A stretch of DNA of 64,000 nucleotides from Actinomadura rupiterrae (lineage in GTDB: Bacteria; Actinomycetota; Actinomycetes; Streptosporangiales; Streptosporangiaceae). The number at the start of each line of letters is the position of its first letter. Position 1 is the stretch's first letter. The stretch spans positions 888,009 through 952,008 of the forward strand of contig NZ_JAMZEA010000002.1 of the NCBI RefSeq assembly GCF_024172125.1. Direction: 5' to 3'. Below, piece by piece: positions 35,093 through 43,785 of this stretch. The notes beneath the pieces were generated by a model. That model was not told the DNA's origin. It searched no databases and saw nothing but the letters and a program-made list of their open reading frames with translations. The position numbers and the translations under genes were made by a program.

Positions 35093-36091
35093 TTAGTCCC
35101 AGGCTTTGGCGATGGTTTGGAGGCGGGCGGAGTATTCGATTTGGGATGACCATTCTGTTGGCCAGGCGTCCATGCCTTGGTGGGCGCCGGCGAAGGCGCC
35201 TGCTAGGCAGGCGATGGAGTCGGAGTCGCCGGAGCTGGCCGCGCCTCGCCAGATCGCCGAGACCGGGTCGTCCGGAAACAGCAGGAAACAGTAGAGGCCG
35301 GTCGCGAAGGCCTCCTCTGCGATCCAGCCTGCGCCGGTCGCGGCGCAGGGGTCGGCGGTGCGGTCGGGGTGCAGGAGCGCCGCGTCCAGGCGGTCGAGGA
35401 CGGCGAGGCAGTCGTCCCAGCCGCGCGCGATGAACGCCTCGGGGGACGCGTCCTGCGCGTGCGTCCACAGCGCGCCGAGCCAGTCCTCCCGGTACACCGT
35501 GCGCTGCGCGAGCGCGCGCTCCCGCAGGGTGGCGGGGAGGGCGGCGGGGGCCATGCCGTCGGCGAGCCAGCGGGTGGTGAAGGCCGTCAGCTCGCTCGCC
35601 GCGAGGGCAGTGGGGTGGCCGTGCGTGAGCGCCGCCTGGAGCTGGGAAGCGCCCGCGAGCGAGTCGTCGGTGAGGCCCGGAGCGAGGCCGACCGGCGTGA
35701 CCCGCATGTTCGCGCCGCAGCCTTTGGATCCGATCTGCGTCGCCTCTTCCCAGGGGAGGCCGCGGTCCAGGCGCTCGCAGGCGCGCAGGCAGGTGTTTCC
35801 GGGCGCGCGGTTGTTCTCCGGGTCGTGCAGCCAGTCGACGAAGCGCCGCCGCCACATCGGGGTGATCAGCTTGGCGGTGAACGGCGGGTTGCGTAGGGCG
35901 TCGACCAGGCCCTCGGCCACGGCCAGCGCCATCTGCGTGTCGTCGGTGACGAGCGCGGGCGTCCGCTCGAAGTCGCGCGGACCGTCCTGGCCGAACCGCT
36001 CGTGGATCTGCTTCATGTTCAGGAACTCGGTGGGCGCTCCCAACGCGTCCCCGTAGGCCAGGCCGAACAGGCTCCCGCTGACTCGTCTCAT
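35093..36091 (-). CDS. ADP-ribosylglycohydrolase family protein
   Basis: About 332 residues when started at ATG 36091, which overlaps the stop of the upstream AraC gene as ATGA; ATG 36100 is also possible. The family signature is clear: SGSLFGLAYGDALGAPTEF at the N-terminus, VTDDTQMALAVAEGL (metal-binding Thr-Asp-Asp), GSKGCGANMRVTPVGL, and the second metal site GDSDSIACLAGAFAGAHQG near the C-terminus. Such enzymes use two Mg ions to remove ADP-ribose from proteins or nucleotides, or act on related ribosyl substrates. Coupling to an AraC regulator suggests its expression or substrate is regulated by it. No ADP-ribosyltransferase is adjacent. Confidence 0.9.
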   Translation of the reverse strand: MRRVSGSLFGLAYGDALGAPTEFLNMKQIHERFGQDGPRDFERTPALVTDDTQMALAVAEGLVDALRNPPFTAKLITPMWRRRFVDWLHDPENNRAPGNTCLRACERLDRGLPWEEATQIGSKGCGANMRVTPVGLAPGLTDDSLAGASQLQAALTHGHPTALAASELTAFTTRWLADGMAPAALPATLRERALAQRTVYREDWLGALWTHAQDASPEAFIARGWDDCLAVLDRLDAALLHPDRTADPCAATGAGWIAEEAFATGLYCFLLFPDDPVSAIWRGAASSGDSDSIACLAGAFAGAHQGMDAWPTEWSSQIEYSARLQTIAKAWD

Positions 36092-36921
36092 CTGGCCCAT
36101 TGTGCCCCGGACGCGTAGGTTCCCGGCGTCATGCCGTAGTACCGGACGAACCATCGGTGCATGTGACTCTGGTCGGCGAAGCCCGTGAGCGCAGCCGCGT
36201 CAGCGGCCGGTGTCCCCGCGCGCAGGAGCTTGCGCGCCTCGCGGAGCCGCAGCTGCCTTTGGTAGTCGCTCGGCGCCATTCCGTAGGCGCGACGGAAACC
36301 CCGGTACAGCGCGAAACGGCTGCTCCCGGCGGCTTCGGCCAGTTCGTCGGCAGTCACGTCCGCCAAGGGCTGGTCGTGCAGGATCTCTCGTGCGCGCGCG
36401 ACAGCGCCGTCCGGCTGGGGGCGAGGAGCGGAGAGGCGCGCGGCGCGATGGGCGAGGGCCGTCACGGCGCGGGTGGTCAGCTCGTCCCGGCGGAGGGCGG
36501 ACGCGCCGCCGACCAGCCCGCTGTGCAGGTCGCGCAGGCTCGCCGCAAGCACCGGATCGGACACCACCGGGGACGCGAACAGCGGCACGCCGCCCCGGAT
36601 CCGCGCGTCCGTGAGGACGTCCTCGACCAGCTCAGGCCCCAGATGGACGATCCGGTAGGTGAATCCGAGCGCGTCCGCGGCCTGCCCGTCGTGCGGATCG
36701 TCCGGGTTGAACGCCATGACCATCCCGGCGGCGCTGGTGTGCGCGCCGCCCCGGCAGCGGAACGCCTGCGCACCCGCCTCCGTCACGCCGAACGAGTACG
36801 TCTCGTGGCTGTGCCGGTGGTACACGTGCCGCTCGAAATGCGCGTACATGGCCTCGACCGGACGGTCCGGCGCCCGCCAGTACCGCGTCCACTCCCTTTC
36901 CGCCCGTCCGTCCCCGTCCAT
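36088..36921 (-). CDS. AraC family transcriptional regulator
   Basis: About 277 residues from ATG 36921 (MDGDGRAER); a GTG at 36939 is also in frame. The N-terminal cupin (AraC_binding) shows YHRHSHETYSFGVTEAGAQAFRCRG...NPDDPHDGQ. The C-terminal ~100 residues are two HTH motifs: LADVTADELAEAAGSSRFALYRGFRRAYGMAPSDYQRQLRLREARKLL and GFADQSHMHRWFVRYYGMTPGTYASG. It is transcribed with the ADP-ribosylglycohydrolase gene (ATGA overlap) and is divergent from the DUF2000 gene 62 bp away. Likely activator of one or both; ligand unknown. Confidence 0.88.
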   Translation of the reverse strand: MDGDGRAEREWTRYWRAPDRPVEAMYAHFERHVYHRHSHETYSFGVTEAGAQAFRCRGGAHTSAAGMVMAFNPDDPHDGQAADALGFTYRIVHLGPELVEDVLTDARIRGGVPLFASPVVSDPVLAASLRDLHSGLVGGASALRRDELTTRAVTALAHRAARLSAPRPQPDGAVARAREILHDQPLADVTADELAEAAGSSRFALYRGFRRAYGMAPSDYQRQLRLREARKLLRAGTPAADAAALTGFADQSHMHRWFVRYYGMTPGTYASGAQWAR

Positions 36922-36983
36922 CCGTCCATGGTGGCGCACGAGCGTTCAAGACCACGACCTGCGGGTTCGGTGATGCTCGTCGC

Positions 36984-37397
36984 ATGCGCTTCGACACCAA
37001 GATCGCCATCGTGGTCCGCGACGACCTGGCCGCCTGGCAGCGGCTCAACGTGACCGCGTTCCTGTCCAGCGCGGTCGCCGCGGGGGAGCCCGCCCTGATC
37101 GGGGAGCCCTACGAGGACGCCTCGGGTAACCGCTACCTCCCGATGTTCGGCCAGCCCGTCCTCGTCTACGTGGCGTCGGCCGAGCAGTTGGCGGCGGCTC
37201 ATGCGCGCGCGCTCACGCGGGACGACATCCGTGAGGCCGTCTATATCGAGGACATGTTCAAGACCGGGAACGACGCCGACAACCGCGCGACCGTGGCGGA
37301 CCGCGCGTCCGATGACCTTCCCCTAGTCGGGATCGCCCTGCACGGCCCGCGCAACCCCATCGACAAGATCCTCAAGGGGCTGCCGCTGCACCCGTGA
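36984..37397 (+). CDS. DUF2000 family protein
   Basis: A 137-residue protein. MRFDTKIAIVVRDDLAAWQRLNVTAFLSSAV followed by GEPYEDASGNRYLPMFGQPVLVYVASAEQL and IEDMFKTGNDADNRATVADRASDDLPLVGIALHGPRNPIDKILKGL is the typical DUF2000 pattern, a peptidyl-tRNA-hydrolase-II-like fold of unknown function. It is divergent from the AraC gene, making it a possible target of that regulator. Its last 26 bp overlap the convergent acyl-CoA dehydrogenase gene. Confidence 0.85.
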   Translation: MRFDTKIAIVVRDDLAAWQRLNVTAFLSSAVAAGEPALIGEPYEDASGNRYLPMFGQPVLVYVASAEQLAAAHARALTRDDIREAVYIEDMFKTGNDADNRATVADRASDDLPLVGIALHGPRNPIDKILKGLPLHP

Positions 37398-38514
37398 TGC
37401 CGACGAGGTCCGCGAGCCGGTTCCGGTGCATTGCGGGCGGGCCGAAAAGCTCCTGGGACGACTTCGCGCGCTTGAAGTACAGGTGCGCGTCGTGCTCCCA
37501 GGTGAAGCCGATGCCGCCGTGGAGCTGGATCGTCTCGCCCGCGACGTGGAAGTAGGCATCCGAGCAGAACGCCTTGGCGAGCGCGGCGGCCACCGGAAGC
37601 TCGCCGGGGGAGTCGTCGGCGGCCGCGGCCGCGTTGAGCATCGCCGACCGCGCCGACTCCACCTGGACGAACATGTCCGCGCAGCGGTGCTTGACCGCCT
37701 GGAAGCTCCCGATCGGACGTCCGAACTGCTCCCGCACCTTCGCGTAGTCGACGGTCATCTGGAGCGCTCGTTCGGCCCCGCCGACCTGTTCGGCGGCGAG
37801 CAGCGCGGCGGCGACATCGCGTGCGCGCGCGAGGACGGCTTCGGCATCGGACGAGATCAGAAGTGCGTCCACGTTCTCGAAGTGGAGGCGGGCGAGCTTG
37901 CGCGTCTGGTCGAGCGTGGGCAGCGGCGTCCTGGTCAGGCCGGGTGCGTCGCCGTCCACCGCGAACAGCGCGACGCCAGTGCCGCTGCCGCTGCCGGTGT
38001 CTGTGCCGGTGCCGGTGCTGGTGCCGGTTCGGGCCGTGACGAGGACGAGGTCGGCCGTGTGGCCGTCCAGGACGTAGGTCTTGGTGCCGGTGAGGCGGCC
38101 GTCCTCGCAGGTCATCGCGGGCGGGGCGGCCCAGCGGTCGTCCTCCGTCCAGGCGAGGGTGGCGATGGTCGTCCCGTCCGCGATGCCGGGAAGGTCGTCC
38201 GTGGCGCCGGCCGCGAGGAGCGCGGGCAGGGCGAGGCCGACCGTGGCGAGGAACGGGCCGCAGTACAGGACGCGTCCCATCTCCTCGAACACGACGGCCA
38301 GCTCCCGCACGCCGAACCCGGACCCGCCGTGCTCCTCCGGCACGGCGAGCCCCTGAAGGCCCAGCTCACCGGCCATCCGCCGCCACAGCTCGCGGTCGAA
38401 GCCGTCGCGCGTCGCCATTTGCCGCCGCGCCTCGGCGACGGGCGCGTGCTCGGCGAAGAAGCGGCGCAGCATGGCGCGCAGCTCCCGCAGCTCCTCGGTC
38501 TCGACCAGGCCCAT
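37372..38514 (-). CDS. Acyl-CoA dehydrogenase family protein
   Basis: A 380-residue flavoenzyme. N-terminal helices (LRAMLRRFFAEHAPV... LGLQGLAVPEEHGGSGFGVRELAVVFEEMGR), a central beta domain (GRLTGTKTYVLDGHTADLVLVTART) and C-terminal helices (QVGGAERALQMTVDYAKVREQFGRPIGSFQAVKHRCADMFV; ETIQLHGGIGFTWEHDAHLYFKRAKSS) are typical. It oxidises an acyl-CoA to a 2-enoyl-CoA with FAD. An insertion GTSTGTGTDTGSGSGTG in the beta domain is low-complexity and strain-variable in appearance. The catalytic Glu near LHGGIGFTWEHD is not certain, and some such proteins act on steroid-type substrates. No electron-transfer partner is adjacent. Confidence 0.88.
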   Translation of the reverse strand: MGLVETEELRELRAMLRRFFAEHAPVAEARRQMATRDGFDRELWRRMAGELGLQGLAVPEEHGGSGFGVRELAVVFEEMGRVLYCGPFLATVGLALPALLAAGATDDLPGIADGTTIATLAWTEDDRWAAPPAMTCEDGRLTGTKTYVLDGHTADLVLVTARTGTSTGTGTDTGSGSGTGVALFAVDGDAPGLTRTPLPTLDQTRKLARLHFENVDALLISSDAEAVLARARDVAAALLAAEQVGGAERALQMTVDYAKVREQFGRPIGSFQAVKHRCADMFVQVESARSAMLNAAAAADDSPGELPVAAALAKAFCSDAYFHVAGETIQLHGGIGFTWEHDAHLYFKRAKSSQELFGPPAMHRNRLADLVGITGAAAAP

Positions 38515-38587
38515 CGCCCGCCTCCCGACGCAGTTCGGCCAAACGCTTGCTTGGCAAGCATAAGGGTCGCCGGACGCGCGCGGCCAG

Positions 38588-38668
38588 GCGGACGTGCGCG
38601 GGCAGGCGGACGTGCGCGGGCCGCCGGACGTGCGCGAGCCGCCGGATGTGCGCGGGCAGGCGGATGCC
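38588..38668. repeat. Short 18-bp tandem repeat
   Basis: Four full copies and one partial copy of an 18-bp unit, GCGGACGTGCGCGGGCAG and variants, begin at 38588, 38606, 38624, 38642 and 38660. It lies in the 241-bp gap between the acyl-CoA dehydrogenase start and the end of the MarR gene. The rest of the gap (38669-38755) is a weaker continuation of the same kind of repeat, with no promoter I can point to. Confidence 0.75.
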
Positions 38669-38755
38669 GCTGGGCGCGTCCGGACGGGGGGCGCGTATGG
38701 GCGGGCGGACGCATGCGGGTTAGCGGACTCGCACGGGTCAGCGGATGCCTACTGG

Positions 38756-39256
38756 TCAGCGGATGGTCGTGTCGTCCAGGGACTCCAGGAGTACGCGCAG
38801 TGCCGTGTCGAACTGCTCGCGCTGCTCGGGTGAGAGCGCGGACAGCATCCGCGCCACGTTGTCGACGTGCGGGCCCATCAGCCCGTCGATCAGGTCGAGC
38901 CCGCGCGGCGTGAGCCGGATCCGGACCGACCGCCGGTCGGAGCCGTCCCGGACCCGCTCGACCAGCCCCTTCGCCTCCAGCTTGTCGATCCGGTTCGTGA
39001 TCGCCCCGGACGTGACGAGCGACGCCTTCAGCAGCGCGCCGGGTGTCAGGGCGTAGGGCTCGCCCGAGCGGCGCAGCGTGGCGAGCATGTCGAACTCGTG
39101 GTTCTCCAGGCCGTGCTGCCGGTAGAACTCGTGGTTGGCCTGCTGGAGCCGGTGCCGGAGCCGCGCGATCCTGCCGTTCGCGCCCATCGCCCAGAGGTCC
39201 AGGTCGGGCCGCTCGCGGGCCCACTGTTCGAGGATCGCGTCCATCGCGTCGCCCAT
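38756..39256 (-). CDS. MarR family transcriptional regulator
   Basis: A 166-residue protein from ATG 39256, after GAGGGAG; a longer frame from 39307 runs through the operator and is rejected. The winged helix is evident: NHEFDMLATLRRSGEPYALTPGALLKASLVTSGAITNRIDKLEAKGLVERVRDGSDRRSVRIRLTPRGLDLID, with helices on both sides for dimerisation. It is divergent from an MFS efflux gene, with an operator overlapping that promoter, the standard MarR arrangement. Expected to repress itself and the transporter until a toxic ligand binds. Confidence 0.9.
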   Translation of the reverse strand: MGDAMDAILEQWARERPDLDLWAMGANGRIARLRHRLQQANHEFYRQHGLENHEFDMLATLRRSGEPYALTPGALLKASLVTSGAITNRIDKLEAKGLVERVRDGSDRRSVRIRLTPRGLDLIDGLMGPHVDNVARMLSALSPEQREQFDTALRVLLESLDDTTIR

Positions 39257-39279
39257 GCGCACTCCCTCTGCGACGTATC

Positions 39280-39339
39280 TCTCAACGCTAAGAGACTTGA
39301 CGTTCAACTACCTCTGTGATGTTATCTCAACGTTGAGAT
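39280..39339 (+). promoter_or_regulatory. MFS promoter with overlapping MarR-type operators
   Basis: A -35 box TTGACG (39297-39302), a 17-bp spacer and a -10 box TGTTAT (39320-39325) point to the MFS gene. A perfect 16-bp palindrome, ATCTCAACGTTGAGAT (39324-39339), covers the -10 box, and a weaker copy, TCTCAACGCTAAGAGA (39280-39295), lies just upstream near the marR start. Repressor bound here would block RNA polymerase. That the adjacent MarR protein is the binder is inferred. Confidence 0.8.
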
Positions 39340-39363
39340 TATCAAGATGAAGGAGTTCGCGCG

Positions 39364-40626
39364 ATGGCCTCCACCCGGACCACCTCCGAGCCCGTCCAGA
39401 CAGACCAGACCACCGAGCCCGTCCAGACCGCTCAGGCCGCCGCCCAGGCCGCAGGCCGGGCAGTGGCCGATGCCCCGGAGAAGGTGCCGCTACGGCGCTG
39501 GCTCGGCGTGGGGGCGGTCGCCTCCGGGACGTTCGCGATGGTCACCCTCGAACAGCTCCCGGTCGGCCTGCTCAGCTCCGTCGGCTCCGACCTGCACGTC
39601 TCGGAGGGGACGGCCGGGCTGATGGTGACCGTCCCGGGCCTGGTCGCGTCGGCCGCCGCGCCGCTGCTGCCGGTCGCGATCCGCCGCCTCGACCGCCGGC
39701 ACGTGCTGATCGGGCTGATCTCCCTGATGGTCGCGGCGAACCTGCTGACCGCGCTCGCCCCGAACTTCGGCACGCTCCTCGCCGCCCGCTTCCTGGTCGG
39801 CATCGGCATCGGCGGCTTCTGGGCGATGGCCGCCGGGATCGCCGTGCGGCTCGTGCCGTCCCATGCCGTCCCGAAGGCGACGGCCCTGACCTTCGGCGGC
39901 GCGACGGCCGCGAACGTCCTCGGCATCCCGGCCGGGACCCTGATCGGCAGCGTCACCGACTGGCGGATCGCGTTCGTCTCGGTCGCCGTCCTCGGCCTGC
40001 TGATCGTCGGCGCGCTGGTCGCGCTGCTCCCGTCGCTGCCCGCCGACAACGCGGTGCGGCTGCGGGCGCTCGGCGAGCAGCTGCGGGTCCCGGCCGTCCG
40101 GACGGGCATCCTCGCGACGTTCTTCCTGGTGAGCGGGAACTTCGCGGCCTTCACCTTCGTGAACCCCCTGCTCCGCGACCTGTCCGGCCTGCCGGGCAAG
40201 TCGGTCGGCGGCCTGCTGCTCCTGTTCGGCGCGGCCGGGATCGCGGGCAACTTCCTGGCCGGGATGCTGCTCTCCCGCGACGTCCGCCGGACGATCATGA
40301 CCGTCAGCCTCACCCTCGCCGCCGTCCTGGCCCTCTTCCCGCTGCTCGGCGCGAAACCGGTCGGCGGCGTGGCGCTCCTCGTCCTCTGGGGACTGGCCTT
40401 CGGCGGCATCCCGGTCAGCGTCCAGACCTGGATCCTGCGCTCGGCCCCGGACGCCGCCGAAGCGGCCACCGCCCTCAACACCGCGCTCTTCAACCTCGCG
40501 ATCGCGCTCGGCGCCCTGTTCGGCGGGCTGGTCGTCGACCACCTCGCGCTCCGGGGCGTCCTGTGGCTCGGCGCCGTCCTGATCCTCGGCACCTCCGCCG
40601 CGATCTACCGCGCCCGAGGCAACTGA
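39364..40626 (+). CDS. MFS transporter (drug:H+ antiporter-1 type efflux pump)
   Basis: A 420-residue protein from ATG 39364 after AAGGAG. A 40-residue Thr/Glu/Gln-rich cytoplasmic tail precedes 12 predicted transmembrane helices. The first helices (GVGAVASGTFAMVTLEQLPVGLLSSVG, LMVTVPGLVASAAAPLLPV), the cytoplasmic RRLDRRHVLIG loop and ARFLVGIGIGGFWAMAAGIAVRLVP fit the arabinose-efflux/DHA1 family. These inner-membrane pumps export small molecules using the proton gradient. The divergent marR gene and the operator over its promoter imply ligand-induced efflux. Substrate unknown. Confidence 0.9.
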   Translation: MASTRTTSEPVQTDQTTEPVQTAQAAAQAAGRAVADAPEKVPLRRWLGVGAVASGTFAMVTLEQLPVGLLSSVGSDLHVSEGTAGLMVTVPGLVASAAAPLLPVAIRRLDRRHVLIGLISLMVAANLLTALAPNFGTLLAARFLVGIGIGGFWAMAAGIAVRLVPSHAVPKATALTFGGATAANVLGIPAGTLIGSVTDWRIAFVSVAVLGLLIVGALVALLPSLPADNAVRLRALGEQLRVPAVRTGILATFFLVSGNFAAFTFVNPLLRDLSGLPGKSVGGLLLLFGAAGIAGNFLAGMLLSRDVRRTIMTVSLTLAAVLALFPLLGAKPVGGVALLVLWGLAFGGIPVSVQTWILRSAPDAAEAATALNTALFNLAIALGALFGGLVVDHLALRGVLWLGAVLILGTSAAIYRARGN

Positions 40627-40881
40627 CCGTAGCCCCCCAGCGTCGCCAGCCACCGTCCTTAGCCACTGACCGTAGCCACCCAGCAGCGCCGCCGACCGGG
40701 GCGGTGCGGCGTCAGACGAGTGTCAGACGCCGCATCCGCCCTGGTCGGCGGCGTTCTGACAACTTGACGACACCGGATCCCTTGTTGACATCCGGGCCGA
40801 GCCGTGACGCTTCGGCGTGGTGAGCCGCCCCTGGCGGTGGCTCCGCCCACGGAGCTTTCCCGGTCCAGCACAGGAGATCCG

Positions 40882-41748
40882 ATGAAGTCGCGTTCCCGCG
40901 CCGCCGTCCTCTCGGCGGCGGTCCTGCTCGCCGCCCTGACGGGTGCGCCCGAGGCATCGGCGGCGCCGGCGCGGGCCCCCAGGGCCCTTCCGAGCGTGGA
41001 CATGGAGGCCGTCGTCAAGGCGGCCCAGATCGACCCGCGGCGTCCCGACAGCACGCTCACGCCGGGCGCGAAGGCGAGCGTCCTGCTCGTCGAGCGGGCG
41101 CTGTCCGACCGGCACCTGCTCGACAAGAAGTGGGTGGACGGCTACTTCGGCACGATGACGGTCGACGCCTTCGCGAAGTACCAGAAGTCGCTCGGCTACA
41201 CCGGGCTCGGCGCGAACGGGCTGCCCGGCAAGGCGTCCCTCACCAAGCTCGGTGAGGGACGCTTCAAGGTCGCCCACGTCATCACGCCCGGACCGCGCGT
41301 CCACATCGGCGCGTTCGTCATCAACGTCCGGACGCAGAAGATGCTCGCCGAGGCGCAGCGGCTCCTGCACCGCAGGCTGACGCTCGACCAGGGGTCCTAC
41401 AACCCCGGCGGCGACCCGACGTCCGCGGGCACCCACGACGGCGGCGGCGTCGTGGACGTGGACGTCAAGGGCATGAGCGCCGCGACCCGCACCTCGGTCG
41501 CCCGCGCGCTGCGCCGCGTCGGCTTCGCCGCCTGGGTCCGCAACCCCTCGCAGGGCGACTGGCCGTGGCACATCCACGCCGCCGCGATCAACGACACCGA
41601 CCTGTCGAGCCAGGCGCAGCACCAGATCGGCGACTACTACCTCGGCGAGAACGGCCTGGCCGGCCGCGGCCCGGACGACGGCCCGAAGGTCACCCCGATC
41701 CGGACGTGGGAGGAGTACCTCCGCCTCGTCCACCCGACCCGTCCCTGA
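40882..41748 (+). CDS. Secreted zinc D-Ala-D-Ala carboxypeptidase-like protein (PG-binding + M15-like)
   Basis: A 288-residue protein from ATG 40882, 6 nt after CAGGAG. A Sec signal peptide covers residues 1-28 (RSRAAVLSAAVLLAALTGAPEASA). Residues about 55-125 are a peptidoglycan-binding-1 domain (GAKASVLLVERALSDRHLLDKKWVDGYFGTMTVDAFAKYQKSLGYTG). The C-terminal domain looks like peptidase M15: SAGTHDGGGVVDVDV supplies His185 and Asp192, and WPWHIHAA supplies His230/His232 as zinc ligands. It would trim stem peptides in the cell wall. The catalytic Glu expected a few residues before the last His is not obvious, so activity is less certain than fold. Confidence 0.75.
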   Translation: MKSRSRAAVLSAAVLLAALTGAPEASAAPARAPRALPSVDMEAVVKAAQIDPRRPDSTLTPGAKASVLLVERALSDRHLLDKKWVDGYFGTMTVDAFAKYQKSLGYTGLGANGLPGKASLTKLGEGRFKVAHVITPGPRVHIGAFVINVRTQKMLAEAQRLLHRRLTLDQGSYNPGGDPTSAGTHDGGGVVDVDVKGMSAATRTSVARALRRVGFAAWVRNPSQGDWPWHIHAAAINDTDLSSQAQHQIGDYYLGENGLAGRGPDDGPKVTPIRTWEEYLRLVHPTRP

Positions 41749-41870
41749 CCCCCGTTCCCGACGCTCCCGCCCCTGACCCCCCGCGCCTGCCCCCGCGCCT
41801 GGACCCCCGCCTCTGACGCCTCGTCCCTGACCCCACATCCACAACCCCGCATCCGCAGAAGGAGAAGACC

Positions 41871-42776
41871 ATGCGCACCCTCAACAAGTTCCTCAGCGCG
41901 GCGACCGCCGCGGCGGCCATTGGCGGGGCCGTCGTCGCGTCGTCGTCGCCCGCGATGGCGGCCGGACGCAACGGCGTCTGCGACCCCGGCGAGTTCTGCT
42001 ACTACTTCAACAGCAACAACCAGGGCTCGGTGTCGGACTTCACCGGCTCGGTCGCCGACTACGGCGCCAAGCAGCCGTCCTGCTACGAGTTCAAGGGCGC
42101 CGGCAACGGACGCGGCGTGTGCGTCAAGAACAACGCCGCGTCCGTGTGGAACCGCAGCGGCAGCACCGTCCGGGTGTACTACAACAGCCGCTACGGCGGC
42201 CGGTACCAGGACTTCGGCCCGGGTGCGCGCGGCAACCTGAACTCGGCGCTGAAGAACCAGAACGCCTCGCACCAGTACCTCGGATCCACCCCGCCGCCGC
42301 CCTCGCAGCACACGAACATGTCGTGGGCGCTGTACCTGGCGAACGGCGGCCGGATCACCTGCGGCTTCGACGGCTACCACGGCACCCCCGGACGGCACGA
42401 GGGCATCGACATCGCCCGCGGCATCGGCTCGGACGTGCACGCCCTGGTCGCCGGGCAGATCATCAACGTGGTCTGGGGCCGCACCGGCGGGTCCGGGCTG
42501 TCCACGATCGCGGTGTACAACTCGTCCCTGAACAAGACGATCATCTACCTGCACTCCGCGCCGCTCGGCTCGCTGCGCATCGGCCAGTGGGTCAACCGCG
42601 GCCAGCTCATCGCCAGCGAGTCCTACCGCGGCATCTCGTCGGCGTCCGGCGCGCACACCCACGTCGAGATGCGGCTCGGCCGCAAGACCCTCGCCGCGAA
42701 GAGCGTGAACGACTGGAACCTGGAGAACCCGAACCCGACCTCGTTCTGGATCTCCCAGGGCTACAACGTCCGCTGA
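41871..42776 (+). CDS. Secreted M23 metallopeptidase with N-terminal I36-like domain
   Basis: A 301-residue protein with a signal peptide (1-30, ending SSPAMA) and ATG 41871 after AGGAGAAG. Residues about 32-135 match the peptidase-inhibitor I36 (SMPI-like, beta-gamma-crystallin-like) domain: GRNGVCDPGEFCYYFNS, FTGSVADYGAKQPSCYEF, CVKNNAASVWNRSGSTVRVYYNSRYGG. After a Pro-rich linker the M23 LytM fold has His176 and Asp180 (RHEGIDI) and His262-x-His264 (AHTHVEM). M23 enzymes cut peptidoglycan crossbridges. The same N-terminal domain is fused to a SpoIID-type domain in the next gene. Confidence 0.88.
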   Translation: MRTLNKFLSAATAAAAIGGAVVASSSPAMAAGRNGVCDPGEFCYYFNSNNQGSVSDFTGSVADYGAKQPSCYEFKGAGNGRGVCVKNNAASVWNRSGSTVRVYYNSRYGGRYQDFGPGARGNLNSALKNQNASHQYLGSTPPPPSQHTNMSWALYLANGGRITCGFDGYHGTPGRHEGIDIARGIGSDVHALVAGQIINVVWGRTGGSGLSTIAVYNSSLNKTIIYLHSAPLGSLRIGQWVNRGQLIASESYRGISSASGAHTHVEMRLGRKTLAAKSVNDWNLENPNPTSFWISQGYNVR

Positions 42777-42800
42777 CCCCGGCCGACCCCCCACCGAAGG

Positions 42801-43772
42801 ATGAGTGTGTCGATGCGCAAAGCACGGCTGATCCCGCGGGCGTCCGCAGTCACCGCCGCGATGGTGGTCGGCGGGACGATACTCGCCACCACCTCGCCCG
42901 CCATGGCCGCGGGACGCAACGGCGTCTGCGACCCCGGCGAGTTCTGCTACTACTTCAACAGCGGCGAGAAGGGCTCGGTCTCGGACTTCACGGGCTCGGT
43001 CGCCGACTACGGCGCGAAGCAGCCGTCCTGCTTCGAGTTCAAGGGCGCGGGCGCCGGCAAGGGCGTCTGCGTCAAGAACAACGCCGCGTCGGTCTGGAAC
43101 CGCAGCAGCGTCACCGTCCGGGTGTACTTCAACAGCCGCTACGGGGGCCGCTTCCAGGAGGTCCGCGCGGGCGCGAAGGGCAACCTCGACGCCTGGCTGA
43201 AGAACCAGAACGCCTCGCACCAGTTCATGTCCGTAACCCCGCCGCCTCCGCCGCCCCCTCCGCCGCACGGCTGCAAGACCGACGGCTCGAACACCAGGCT
43301 GCCGTCCTCGATCCTGGTGTACCGAACGGGCCTGCACCGCGTGGACCGGGTGGACTTCCGGACGTACGTCAAGAACGTCCTGCCGAACGAGTGGGTGTCG
43401 AGCTGGCCGCGCGAGTCGCTGCGCGCGGGGGCCGTGGCCGTGAAGAGCTACGGCTGGTACTGGGCGCTGCACTCGACGCGCAAGACGTCCTGGGGCCAGT
43501 GCTTCGACGTCTACGACAGCACGTCGAGCCAGGTGTACCGGCCGGGGTCGGCGGTGACGTCCACCAACGCCGCCGTGGACGCGACGTGGAGCACGCGGAT
43601 GACCCGCGGCGGATCCATCTTCCAGGCGCAGTACTGCGCGACGTCGTCCGCGTGCGGCGCGTGGCGCGACGGCGAGTGGATGTCGCAGTTCGGTTCGCGT
43701 GACAAGGCGAACGCGGGCTGGGGCTACGCGAGCATCCTCCGCTACTACTACCGCGGGATCGCGCTCTCCTGA
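42801..43772 (+). CDS. Secreted SpoIID/LytB-domain protein with N-terminal I36-like domain
   Basis: About 320 residues. Starts at ATG 42801, GTG 42807 and ATG 42813 are all in frame; GAAGG at 42796-42800 best serves 42807 or 42813. A signal peptide ending SPAMA is followed by an I36-like domain almost identical to that of the upstream gene (GRNGVCDPGEFCYYFNSGEKGSVSDFTGSVADYGAKQPSC). A poly-proline linker leads to a SpoIID-like domain: VDRVDFRTYVKNVLPNEWVSSWPRESLRAGAVAVKSYGWYWALH. SpoIID domains are lytic glycosylases for denuded glycan. Two adjacent genes with the same binder and different wall hydrolases imply domain shuffling. Confidence 0.85.
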   Translation: MSVSMRKARLIPRASAVTAAMVVGGTILATTSPAMAAGRNGVCDPGEFCYYFNSGEKGSVSDFTGSVADYGAKQPSCFEFKGAGAGKGVCVKNNAASVWNRSSVTVRVYFNSRYGGRFQEVRAGAKGNLDAWLKNQNASHQFMSVTPPPPPPPPPHGCKTDGSNTRLPSSILVYRTGLHRVDRVDFRTYVKNVLPNEWVSSWPRESLRAGAVAVKSYGWYWALHSTRKTSWGQCFDVYDSTSSQVYRPGSAVTSTNAAVDATWSTRMTRGGSIFQAQYCATSSACGAWRDGEWMSQFGSRDKANAGWGYASILRYYYRGIALS

Positions 43773-43785
43773 TCCCCTCCGAGCG

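Noticed and set aside
40700..40881. Possible c-di-AMP-type riboswitch before the wall carboxypeptidase gene
   Set aside because: Such switches often precede wall hydrolases in actinomycetes and the leader can fold, but I could not match the conserved core, so no call is made.
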